Assembly: GCA_025201865.1 (NCBI GenBank) | Contig: MU602673.1 | Span: 99,578 to 137,260, forward strand | Source of the DNA: Ramicandelaber brevisporus | Lineage: Eukaryota > Kickxellomycota > Ramicandelaberales > Ramicandelaberaceae | DNA length: 37,683 nucleotides | Direction: 5' to 3' | Shown: positions 28,801-36,121 of the stretch, piece after piece | Layout of the letters: each line of letters opens with the position of its first letter | How positions within the stretch are numbered: position 1 is the first letter of the stretch | Made by a program: the position numbers and the translations under genes | The notes under the pieces: model-generated | Seen by the model: the letters and a program-made list of their open reading frames with translations, nothing else | Database searches by the model: none | Told to the model about the DNA's origin: nothing

Positions 28801-30650
28801 AGAGTAAAGATTCCAGTGATGTATTCATCGTTTTGATACATGGCTCCAAGTGCTGAATAGGGCAGTGGAATTGTTGCATGCTCATTGAATCCTAGGCAGT
28901 TGCGAATCACGCGCAGTGATCCATCCTTGTCAATGCCAGAACATGTAATAAGACAATCAACATCCGACTCATCCCGCACTTTGCTACCACCGCTGCTTCC
29001 TTTACGGTTGATGACACAAAAGTCCATAATTGGCCCAAGATTAGCAAATGTATCAGTGACGCTGAGAGTGTTCGGCAACAGCGCAGCATCGGCTGCAATT
29101 TCAGCACGAGTGAGCAAATCGTGGGGAGTGTCGTTCATCATCAAAAGCTGAGAATCGCCACCGTGCGAGCCAACATAGAGCAGTCCGCCGTCGAGATATT
29201 CAAGCGTCGTTGGGACACTCGCATTGCCAATTGGAGCATATTTGATGGCTGTACATCTAAAAGTGGCCGAGTCTTGAACTGGAGCGAGTGCCAGCGCCAG
29301 AAGAGTGATATTGCCACGGTCATCGCCAAATATATAGCAGTCAAGATTGGTGCCATCAGCGCAATCTGGGGCAGAGATCAATCCAACATAGCCATATGCA
29401 GTAAACACGCTTGGAGTAATGCGTTGGAGCATGGGTTCATTCTTGATAGCTCGATTTGCTGATGAAGAAGATACAGTTGACTGACTTGCAGCTGAACGCA
29501 TTGATGGTGTCATGGATGAAGATGGTGCTGAACGCTCGCGATCATCCGAAGACTGTGACACTGAATACGGAGATGGTAGGTGCACCACAGTCTCCTCACC
29601 AACTATCAATGCACCACCAGTAGCTTCCACCGGAACAATCAAATTAACACCGCATTCCAAGTTTTTTTGAATTTGATATGGGCCGTTCACTAGAGTCTGT
29701 GCAGTGTAGTTGAGTGTGTATGATCGAAGATGTCGTCGCTCGTATGGATCTTGAAATAGTACGAGCAGCACTGGGTTGTGATCAGCTGGAACATGCGCAA
29801 ATTTGATATCAATGACATTGAGCTCATCTATACGCAGAGAATAGGGAGAGAGTAGAACACTTGTGTTTGATGCACCGGCTGCTGCTGTTGCTGCTGCTGC
29901 TGATGATAGCGATGATGATGACGACGAGGCGTGCGATCTAGACGATGGTGCAAGACGCTTGCCGAGACTTGACCTACCAGATGTCGCTGCAACCGATGTC
30001 GGGCGTGCAATGGGGATGACTTTAATCAATCCTTGATACAGATGCAGTACAATGACGCGAGATAGTGGATCAACTATACCAACTTGACCATGAACAGACT
30101 GTCTACCAATGTGTTCCGATGCATCTCCAGTGCAGACTGTAACAATGCATCCACGGGCCGAGTCATACTTTAATACTGCAAACTGATACTTTTCGGTTAC
30201 AACAAAGAGCACGTCTGTTGGTTGATTAGAGCTGGTCCTGTTGATGCCGCGACGTCTCTGAACCAGTCCGTCGTTTGAGTCCATCATATCCAAGCCATCA
30301 TAGTCATAATCATAATCATTATCCTGATTGTTATTGTTAGTGTTATTGTTAGTGTTATCACTGTTATCATTATCATTACTATCACCAACTATATCCATTC
30401 TATTTGAACTGCTGCTTGAATGGCGCGGCTGACTTTTTGGAGTGTGTGGATTGAATGACTCCAATGTTGCGATGCGTCCAAACAGGTCAGCTTCTGTTGT
30501 CAACACCAAGCCATCAGGTGTCAAGGTGTAGATCTCAAGCACATGGCCCTTGCCGACAACGAGATTGACCGCGTCCGAACTCGTAAAGTGGCAGCGCACG
30601 CTGTGATGCACAGCTGTCGGCTTTTGTGCCGTCACAACGTAGTTGAACAT
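25848..30650 (-). CDS. DDB1: DDB1-like damage-binding / CUL4 adaptor protein, enlarged
   Basis: A 1600-aa WD40-type triple beta-propeller protein. The N-terminus MFNYVVTAQKPTAV and GHVLEIYTLTPDGL are the DDB1 signature, separating it from the paralogues CPSF160 and SF3B130; the end FIDGNLVEEFLNLERA...VIGLISELAQMH matches the DDB1 C-terminal helical domain. DDB1 links substrate receptors to the CUL4 ubiquitin ligase for repair and replication control. It is about 450 residues longer than the roughly 1100-1150 aa of most DDB1 proteins. The excess is in low-complexity inserts: an Asn/Asp-rich stretch around residues 85-130, Ser/Ala-rich stretches at about 225-260 and 375-410, a DDDEDAMDLDQPQ stretch, and others. 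The frame opens 30 codons further upstream, but those are CA-repeat-derived; homology begins at 30650. It is divergent from VMA2. Confidence 0.92.
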   Translation of the reverse strand: MFNYVVTAQKPTAVHHSVRCHFTSSDAVNLVVGKGHVLEIYTLTPDGLVLTTEADLFGRIATLESFNPHTPKSQPRHSSSSSNRMDIVGDSNDNDNSDNTNNNTNNNNQDNDYDYDYDGLDMMDSNDGLVQRRRGINRTSSNQPTDVLFVVTEKYQFAVLKYDSARGCIVTVCTGDASEHIGRQSVHGQVGIVDPLSRVIVLHLYQGLIKVIPIARPTSVAATSGRSSLGKRLAPSSRSHASSSSSSLSSAAAATAAAGASNTSVLLSPYSLRIDELNVIDIKFAHVPADHNPVLLVLFQDPYERRHLRSYTLNYTAQTLVNGPYQIQKNLECGVNLIVPVEATGGALIVGEETVVHLPSPYSVSQSSDDRERSAPSSSMTPSMRSAASQSTVSSSSANRAIKNEPMLQRITPSVFTAYGYVGLISAPDCADGTNLDCYIFGDDRGNITLLALALAPVQDSATFRCTAIKYAPIGNASVPTTLEYLDGGLLYVGSHGGDSQLLMMNDTPHDLLTRAEIAADAALLPNTLSVTDTFANLGPIMDFCVINRKGSSGGSKVRDESDVDCLITCSGIDKDGSLRVIRNCLGFNEHATIPLPYSALGAMYQNDEYITGIFTLQTGGRSTSRGDILVVSSLCDTRVFAVGISGDDLDDDEDAMDLDQPQNIQDVTLAELSAFGGFDLAQQTLCAAAVPHSTMAIQITSDSVRIVSTQSSQVVSSWPPSGQHASITSAKCFGAQILIAFNRNRLAHLLIKDDSLHVVAEAALDAEISCVDIASLSDHIITGKTMDAVPTSELCAVGTWRDSTISIRRMSTLREVAHVVIDDAGNAVPRNVILGNIALAERHVALSLAKGINRPPSYLSAAMSDGSVHFYSINQSNLAEVGSHRVIHLGPRPATISRTSPGRPAPSRWTVAEVLCDSNILASSPERSVIISSYVAFSSVTAASDTMAEHRLLTSPLAVRGVSAMAQLRVHPSQPSLHVLAFTPSAAERRENVPAVASLPLPQPLESAISELDVALRDFVLDDAEAVSCIRIGSIDRVQRLHVTTHKLDNESPAHIVHHPSAHSVCVLTTRLRNADSPSYSAEDGFVRLFDDRDFTLLDTFALGEHELGVSVALVPFHASSSRPLIVVGTAISRPGESEDSATGRILIFDIREQDSSLDSAEKIARLCLVAVRDCGGPVYSVTPFRGMFLSTVVNHVKLFGLSHSREQHNSNSGTENINSDGSSSGGDGDANNAPAGCAPQDPSNQQLPYHVDLLTWNSSFIQALYIAVNRQYHTLDSTKQSGDGLVAVGDLMRSLTLLQHSLSIAQRSAVAPGTRPVPIGRLAAGDVDPQVRAQLVDHHVLSEAAAHRQSLWTTAVAVITDPDTGEDRYLLADSSFNLTMFSQQTNPTSPAIPSTSAGVPSSANVIDAKRLQICGRWHLGDSINRVLPGRIVLHAAADTSRDRVSSRTASKVRPTLAESDTHLYATCDGAIGLIVPLTAYIFHILNAIQNAMAQRFTNQTTASSALSASNGGNTAATSQSSPPPSLSGTLDHATWRRFSNQQKTDDAFGFIDGNLVEEFLNLERAAQFKIVSAASEATGQAISAIDVIGLISELAQMH

Positions 30651-30867
30651 GAAGCGACAAATACTGTTTGTTCGTGAAGAAAGCGAAGGCGGAAGATGCA
30701 GTGGAGTGGAGTCGCTGACACACACACACACACTACACACGTAGGCAGCAAAAAAAATAAAGCTGCAATCGGCATCAACACGTCGCCTTCTTTTCGAACC
30801 TTTTCCCTATCTTTATACCACCATATCTTGCACTACCAACGTTAATCTGCGGGACTTTAAAGACACA
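30651..30867. promoter_or_regulatory. Compact divergent promoter between DDB1 and VMA2
   Basis: Only 217 bp separate the start codons of the divergent DDB1 and V-ATPase B genes. The interval holds a (CA)n run at about 30719-30733 and an A-rich run at about 30750-30760. No TATA box is evident. Confidence 0.55.
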
Positions 30868-32773
30868 ATGGCCACGAAACAAGAGGCGTTTGCTGTTAAC
30901 GCGGCAGCAGTAGTTCGCGAGTACAACGTCGAACCTCGTCTCGGTATGTTGCTGATGGCACACTCCACCACGGTTAGTCGTGGCTTCATCGTGGCCATAA
31001 AAGAGGACTGAAGAGAGTCTGGCAACGCGAACACGCGTGATAGTAGTAAAGAAAGAGAGGCAGGCAGAGAGACAGACAGATAGACAGGCAGAACGAGCCA
31101 GCGGACTAACGAGCCAGCAGACTAACGAGCCAGCAGACTAACGAGCCAGCAGAACGAACAAACGAACGAATGAATTAATGAACGAGTGGATGAGCTAACG
31201 GGCTGATACTGACATTAGCAAGCGCGCACGATTGTTACAATGACTGATGATTGATACAGACTATCGCACGGTTTCTGGTGTAAACGGCCCCTTGGTGGCA
31301 CTTGATAACATCAAATTCCCCAAGTACTACGAGATTGTGAGGCTGACGCTGCCTGATGGCACGAAGCGCACTGGACAAGTGCTCGAAGTGCAGGGCAAGC
31401 GTGCCATTGTGCAGGTGTTTGAGGGCACTCCTGGCATTGATGCCAAGGCGACTCGCGCTGAGTTCACTGGTGATACTCTCAAGATTCCAGTATCCGAGGA
31501 CATGCTGGGCCGCATCTTTAACGGATCAGGCAAGCCAATCGATCGTGGCCCCAAAGTGCTCGCTGAGGACTATCTCGATATCAACGGCAACCCAATCAAC
31601 CCATATTCTCGCATTTATCCAGAAGAGATGATCCAAACGGGTATCTCGGCCATTGACACAATGTCCTCCATTGCTCGTGGTCAGAAGATCCCAATCTTCT
31701 CTGCTGCTGGTCTGCCGCATAACGAGTTGGCTGCCCAGATCTGTCGCCAGGCTGGTTTGGTGCGCCATCCAACGAAGGATGTTCATGACATGCACGAGGA
31801 AAACTTTGCCATTGTGTTTGCGGCCATGGGTGTCAACATGGAAACGGCTCGCTTCTTCAAGCAAGACTTTGAGGAGAATGGCTCGCTGGAGCGTGTCACT
31901 CTCTTCCTCAACTTGGCCAATGACCCAACCATTGAACGCATCATCACTCCGCGCCTCGCTTTGACCACAGCCGAGTACTACGCCTATCAGCTGGAGAAGC
32001 ATGTCCTTGTCATCCTGACTGATATGAGTTCGTATGCTGATGCCCTCCGTGAAGTGTCGGCCGCTCGTGAAGAAGTTCCAGGCCGTCGTGGTTACCCTGG
32101 TTACATGTACACCGATTTGGCCACCATTTACGAGCGTGCTGGTCGTGTAGAAGGCCGCAACGGTAGCATCACCCAGATCCCAATTTTGACTATGCCAAAC
32201 GACGATATCACCCATCCAGTGCCTGATTTGACTGGCTTCATTACTGAGGGTCAGATTTACATTGATCGCCAGCTGCACAACCGTCAAATCTATCCGCCAA
32301 TCAACGTGATGCCGTCTCTGTCGCGTCTCATGAAGCACGCCATTGGCGAGGGCATGACTCGTAAAGACCACAATGACGTGTGCAACCAGCTCTACGCCAA
32401 GTACGCCATCGGCCGTGAAGCTGCATCCATGAAGGCTGTCGTCGGCGAGGAAGCCTTGAGCTCAGAAGACAAGCTTGCTCTGGAGTTCTTGGAGAAGTTC
32501 GAAAAGACCTTTATTGCACAGGGTGCAAACGAGAACCGCACCATCTTCGAGTCGCTCGATATGGCATGGAGCTTGCTGCGCATCTTCCCCAAGGAAATGC
32601 TGAACCGCATCTCGCCCAAGATCATTTCCGAGTTCTACCACCGCGATGCTGGCCGGCGACGCACCGCTGCCGCTGCCGCTACTGCATCTCAGGCAGCTGG
32701 AACGCCGGATGTGCGCGAGGCTGGTACGCGGGATACTGAAATTGTCGAAGCATCTCTCATTGACGCCGAATAA
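30868..32773 (+). CDS. VMA2: V-ATPase subunit B, two exons
   Basis: Exons 30868-30943 and 31260-32773 join to a 529-aa non-catalytic B subunit of the V1 sector of the vacuolar H+-ATPase. Exon 1 encodes [20 protein letters not shown] and then VEPRL; exon 2 continues [13 protein letters not shown], reproducing the family N-terminus ([16 protein letters not shown] in yeast). Later landmarks are [30 protein letters not shown], the [20 protein letters not shown] block, [39 protein letters not shown] and [20 protein letters not shown]. The length agrees with other B subunits (about 500-520 aa). Without exon 1 the frame would start MIDTDYRT and miss the conserved first 25 or so residues. The C-terminus has an Ala-rich tail. 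Codons are mostly C-ending, fitting high expression. Confidence 0.93.
30944..31259 (+). other. Spliceosomal intron in VMA2
   Basis: A 316-nt phase-1 intron with 5' splice site GTATGT and 3' end GATACAG. CTGAT at 31244-31248 places a branch-point A about 12 nt before the AG; CTAAC at 31195-31199 and three CTAAC copies in a 16-mer repeat are alternatives. Joining the exons restores the conserved V-ATPase B N-terminus, which is strong support. Confidence 0.9.
31091..31151. repeat. GACTAACGAGCCAGCA 16-mer tandem repeat inside the VMA2 intron
   Basis: Three perfect 16-nt units (from 31104, 31120 and 31136), preceded by a partial unit. Each includes CTAAC, the core of the yeast branch-point consensus. 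Confidence 0.88.
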
Positions 32774-33142
32774 ACAATACCACGGTCCACCAATCGGATC
32801 GCTCTACACAAAGTCCCTCTTCTTTCTCTTCTTTCTTTTAAAAAACAAAAATAACTTCTGGGTGAATATGCTCCATGTGACTGTTGATCATTTCGGATGG
32901 AGGGTCGGTATATGCGCCACAAATCCGGGCAACACGGCAGAGCGCGCAGCCGATCAACATTGTCGGCTAGCAACATTGCCGGATAGATGTAGAAGGAACA
33001 ATCGTCATATTTTATATGAAGCCGAAGTGCTCATAAACCACTTCTGCGTTTGGAACAGGAAAGTGAAACATCAACTCACACTTACCCTCACAAACAAGCA
33101 AGACCTTCAAACAACTTAATTATATCGACAGACACAACAAAG
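32774..33142. other. Interval between VMA2 and a small membrane-protein gene
   Basis: 369 bp. A TTTCTCTTCTTTC tract and TTTTAAAAAACAAAAATAA follow the VMA2 stop and probably mark its 3' UTR. The rest should include the promoter of the downstream small gene. I see nothing else. Confidence 0.45.
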
Positions 33143-33307
33143 ATGATGCTTCCAAGACTTCGCATGCGCATCACCCCTGATGTTTATCCGCTGATCGGCA
33201 TTATCACATTGGCACTAACGGGCGGGATCACGGTGTCAGTGCACAAGCTGCTGACGGACAAGAGCCTGCGCAACAACGACCCGACGATGCGGAGAAGCAG
33301 GGAGTGA
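33143..33307 (+). CDS. Small B12D/NDUFA4 (MLRQ)-like membrane protein
   Basis: A 54-aa protein: basic start (MMLPRLRMRI), then TPDVYPLIGIITLALTGGI with a single TM, then VHKLLTDKSLRNNDPTMRR. The PD/EVYPL...G...Y/V-K-L...R-NN-DP arrangement resembles the B12D/NDUFA4 (MLRQ) family of small inner-membrane proteins linked to complexes I and IV. The frame stays open upstream to 33050 with unrelated sequence; I start at the first of the two Met codons directly before the basic segment (33143, or 33146). It would act in mitochondria. A chance frame is possible at this length, but the TM segment plus the family-like tail make a gene more likely than not. Confidence 0.62.
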   Translation: MMLPRLRMRITPDVYPLIGIITLALTGGITVSVHKLLTDKSLRNNDPTMRRSRE

Positions 33308-33465
33308 GCTGGACGGCGACGGCAACGGCGGTGGTGGGTGTGGTTGCGGCGGCACGCTAATCAGATGCGGTGGCCAATTGGCTTACGTTTTTGCATCATG
33401 AGATATGAGTTCGTCATCCCGCGTGCCCCCTCCCTTCCCCCCAACTGGTGCTGCGCGCTGCTTCT

Positions 33466-33479
33466 CATAAATATAAACC
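33466..33479 (+). promoter_or_regulatory. TATA-like element upstream of the peroxiredoxin gene
   Basis: CATAAATATAAACC lies about 120-133 bp before the peroxiredoxin start codon, in an otherwise GC-rich stretch, at a plausible distance for a promoter of a highly expressed gene. Confidence 0.4.
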
Positions 33480-33598
33480 ATTCCATTCGCCTCTGGCGCC
33501 TGGCTCTCCAACGCCATCTTCTCACCATTGAAAATTTTTTTATTCACGCACTAACAACAGCAAGATCAGATCGCAGCCGCTCGTTCGCAAAGCAAACA

Positions 33599-34186
33599 AT
33601 GACTCTTGTCCAGAAGCCAGCACCACACTTCTCGACCATGGCGGTCGTCAACGGCTCGTTCGACACGGTGTCGCTCGACCAGTTCAAGGGCCGCTGGCTC
33701 GTGCTGGCCTTCTACCCGCTCGACTTTACGTTTGCATGCCCGTCCGAGCTGGTCGCCTTCTCCGACCGCGCCGCCGAGTTCAAGGCGCTCAACGCGGACG
33801 TCTGCGTGTGCTCCGTCGACTCCGAGTACACGCACCTGGCCTGGACGTCGACTCCACGTGCCAAGGGCGGCGTTGGCGAGATGCAGATTCCAATGCTGGC
33901 CGATGTCACCAAGAAGATTGCGCGCGACTACGGCGTGCTGATTGAGAGCGAGGGCGTGGCGCTGCGCGGCCTGTTCATCATCGATCCCCAGGGCATTGTG
34001 CGGATTGAGGTTGTGCACGACCTGCCGATTGGCCGCAGTGTCGACGAGACGCTGCGCGTGGTGCAGGCTCTGCAGTTCCACGAGAAGTACGGCGACGTGT
34101 GCCCAGCCAACTGGCAGCCAGGCGACGAGGGTCTCAAGACAACCCTCGAGTCCGTCGGCGACTACATGCAGAAGAAGGGCCACTAA
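33599..34186 (+). CDS. TSA1: Typical 2-Cys peroxiredoxin
   Basis: A 195-aa thiol peroxidase of the Prx1/Tsa1 class that reduces H2O2 and hydroperoxides with thioredoxin. The active site PLDFTFAC has P40, T44 and peroxidatic C47; R123 completes it, and the resolving cysteine is C168 in VCPANW. The two motifs linked to hyperoxidation sensitivity are altered: GGVG (90-93) instead of GGLG, and DYM at 188-190 instead of YF near the C-terminus. The frame is open to 33338, but homology starts at MTLVQKPAPHF, preceded by AACA. The gene has a markedly GC-rich third position compared with the left half of the window, consistent with high expression. No targeting sequence is seen, so it is presumably cytosolic. 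Confidence 0.95.
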   Translation: MTLVQKPAPHFSTMAVVNGSFDTVSLDQFKGRWLVLAFYPLDFTFACPSELVAFSDRAAEFKALNADVCVCSVDSEYTHLAWTSTPRAKGGVGEMQIPMLADVTKKIARDYGVLIESEGVALRGLFIIDPQGIVRIEVVHDLPIGRSVDETLRVVQALQFHEKYGDVCPANWQPGDEGLKTTLESVGDYMQKKGH

Positions 34187-34490
34187 CGCTCATCCGCCGC
34201 AGTAAGATAGACTTCAATCAGCTTTTCTTTTTTAAACAATCGTTATACATCACCATGTTGAGGACGCTGCCACACGCGCAAGCCGGTGCAGTGTGAGCAC
34301 GCCAAACCGCAGCCCCGCGTCTGAATCGGATGCTGTGGCTCGATTGCAGCTTGCTTTCGAATCCATGCAGACAGTAAATTTGGAGACAAAATAAACAAAC
34401 AGAGGATATGCACAAACATGCGTGTGTGACCGACTGGCAGACCAGCGAACAGGCGGACTAACCTCCTGGACGAAAGCAGCGGTGGGTAAG

Positions 34491-34580
34491 CAGGCAGGCA
34501 AGCAAGCATATAGGCAGATAAACAAGCTGACAGGCAGACAAACAGGCAGGCGAGCAGACGAACAGACAAGCAGGCGAGCA
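34491..34580. repeat. Degenerate CAGG/CAGA/CAAG tetranucleotide tract
   Basis: About 90 bp of CAGGCAGGCAAGCAAGC-type units with drift. It resembles the CAAACAGG tract in the proline-gene leader. Confidence 0.75.
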
Positions 34581-34610
34581 GCTCTCATAGCGTCTTCATC
34601 CTCTGCCCTT

Positions 34611-34688
34611 CCTTTCCTTTCCTTTCTTCTCTTTTCTTCTCTTTTCTTCTCTTTTCTTCTCTTTTCTTCTTTTCCTTTTTTTTTTCCT
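34611..34688. repeat. TTTTCTTCTC decamer repeat and pyrimidine tract
   Basis: Five TTCTTCTCTT-type decamers flanked by TTTCC pentamers and a T-run; strongly pyrimidine on the plus strand. Confidence 0.85.
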
Positions 34689-34924
34689 GTCTGCTGCTCT
34701 CATTACACTCACCTTCTACATTGGCCCGTGTTTACCATTTCGGCTGTTCTGCGAGGGCTTTGCTTCCCCCCTCACTAAGGCACGCTGTTGTCTTCATCCT
34801 TTTCAATGTACAATCAACCGTCGAAAGCGGCGAGAGCTGCGGCAGTATGAAGAGTGAGCACAGTGGCTAAAGGAGGTCGAGCGAAAACAGAAGGAAGACC
34901 AGAGGAAGACACGGGCATAGCAGG

Positions 34925-35045
34925 GCACGACAAAAGCACGGCAGAAGTGCGACAGAAGCATGACAGAGGCACGACCAAGGCATGATGGAGGCATGACAGA
35001 GGCACGACAGATGCGACAGAGATGCGACAGAGATGCGACAGAGAG
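34925..35045. repeat. GCACGACAGAG minisatellite
   Basis: Degenerate 11- to 15-nt units of the type GCACGACAGAAG / GCATGACAGAG that end in three GATGCGACAGA copies. Reading frames across it on the minus strand give repeated Cys-Arg-Ala-Ser peptides, an artefact of the repeat. Confidence 0.8.
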
Positions 35046-35343
35046 GTATTCGTGGTCCCGGAAGAAAAACAACAGGAAAGCAAGACGAGGGATGAGTGTA
35101 TTTAGGTGAAGTAGAGAACAGGACCAGTCCTAGCAGGCGGGCGTCAGAAGGATAACAGCAACGGGTGCATCGGTACTGGCTCGTCTCGGGTGCCTGCTTC
35201 GTCTCCCAAGTAGCCTGAGGGTAGGGGTCGGTACAGATATGTATATGAACAGGAACAAAGCACGACTGGCGAATGGGGCAATAGGACTGTGACACATACT
35301 AGACGAACTCACTACACATACTAGACGAACTCATCACATCAGC

Positions 35344-35426
35344 GGCGAGATGGCCGAGTTGGTCTAAGGCGCCAGATTAAGGCTCTGGTCTCTTCGGAGG
35401 CGTGGGTTCGAATCCCACTCTCGTCA
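35344..35426 (+). tRNA. tRNA-Leu(AAG)
   Basis: An 83-nt type II tRNA. Acceptor stem GGCGAGA/TCTCGTC (one G-U), D arm GCCGAGTTGGTCTAAGGC, anticodon stem CCAGA/TCTGG around loop TTAAGGC, giving anticodon AAG (inosine at 34 reads CUU and CUC). The variable arm is CTCTTCGGAG, the T arm GTGGG-TTCGAAT-CCCAC and the discriminator A. No intron. It is a different isoacceptor from the duplicated CAG pair. Confidence 0.96.
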
Positions 35427-35430
35427 CATC

Positions 35431-35434
35431 TTTT
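35431..35434 (+). terminator. Pol III terminator (T4) of tRNA-Leu(AAG)
   Basis: A run of four T five bases after the tRNA, the minimal fungal Pol III terminator; weaker than the T5 of the CAG copies. Confidence 0.6.
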
Positions 35435-35772
35435 GCATTTGGAGATCCGCAGATGGCGCTATGGGCAATGCCGTCCTCGGACTGGCGTTGTTCTGGATCC
35501 CTCGTGTTAATGTGCCACAATGCGCAGGCCTCAGGAGAAGGAGGAGGATCTGGTCATTGGGAATCCACTCGAAATTCTTTTCAAGCGCGCCAGAAAGCGC
35601 CAGAAAGCGCCAATAGCGCTTGTGCCCTTTGGCAGCATAAAATGCTGGTCAGCTAATGGAGCCTAGCTAGCAATATCAACAAATGCACGTGTCTTCACGG
35701 CCCAACCCGCTCCCGCCTTCCTTGTGGTTGATTTGGGGTTTGGGGTGGCGTTGTTCGGCTCTGTGGGCTCCG

Positions 35773-35794
35773 CGGCTCGAATCATATCGAGCCG
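35773..35794. other. Perfect 8-bp inverted repeat (hairpin) CGGCTCGA-ATCATA-TCGAGCCG
   Basis: Eight-base perfect arms with a six-base loop in a GC-rich segment. It could be a structured RNA element, a dyad binding site or chance. It is not part of a recognisable tRNA. Confidence 0.55.
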
Positions 35795-36001
35795 TACAGC
35801 AAAATTCGCGGAAAGAGGAATTCCGAGAGTGGGCGTCACAGGCTGCCAGCAATCTGAAAATTCCGTGACAAACACCCATCGGCAGCAGTCCGAGGCGTGC
35901 TGGCATCCGTTGACGACCAGGAACGTAAATAAAGACACGACCATGTTCCATAGCAGCTGCCTTGTAACATACAGCTTTTCCCGGCATATTCATCAATCAA
36001 T

Positions 36002-36002
36002 C

Positions 36003-36057
<55 letters not shown>

Positions 36058-36097
36058 GTAACAACAGTAACAACAACAGCAGCAGCAGCAGCAGCAG
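36002..36097. repeat. (CAA)18 followed by (CAG)7 in the kinase 5' leader
   Basis: Eighteen uninterrupted CAA triplets (36002-36055), an interrupted CAGTAACAACAGTAACAACAA part, then seven CAG (36077-36097). It ends 24 bp before the kinase ATG, so it is almost certainly in the 5' UTR. CAA repeats form unstructured leaders that favour scanning ribosomes. Confidence 0.93.
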
Positions 36098-36121
36098 CAA
36101 CAGCAACTTCCACAATCCACC

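Larger units (their letters stand above)
34187..35343. other. Repeat-rich, gene-free stretch
   Basis: 1157 bp without a supportable gene. It carries three blocks of simple repeats, listed separately. Open frames crossing them are Arg/Ser/His/Cys-rich translations of repeats. Two copies of CATACTAGACGAACTCA (about 35295-35332) stand just before the tRNA-Leu(AAG) gene. Confidence 0.6.
35427..36121. other. Interval between tRNA-Leu(AAG) and the kinase, with leader
   Basis: 695 bp. AAGCGCCAG direct repeats at about 35585-35617, a perfect hairpin at 35773-35794, and a region (35663-35944) open on both strands for more than 80 codons. The last 120 bp are the CAA/CAG-rich kinase leader. None of the open frames is convincing enough to annotate. 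Confidence 0.5.

Noticed and set aside
31091-31151. Spaced direct repeats as a CRISPR array
   Set aside because: Units are short, contiguous without spacers, and lie in an intron of a eukaryotic gene; no CRISPR array is present in the window.
31247-31259. ATG at 31247 as start of V-ATPase B
   Set aside because: It would give MIDT before DYRT and omit the conserved N-terminus; the spliced model with exon 30868-30943 fits the family much better.
31526-32371. 281-codon minus-strand frame opposite V-ATPase B
   Set aside because: Shadow frame with no recognisable domain over a highly conserved gene on the other strand.
33566-34183. 205-codon minus-strand frame opposite the peroxiredoxin
   Set aside because: Caused by the GC-rich third codon position of the peroxiredoxin gene.
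34803-35295. Cys/Arg/Ser/His-rich minus-strand frames of 60-142 codons
   Set aside because: They translate the GCACGACAGAG minisatellite; repetition follows the DNA unit, not a protein constraint.
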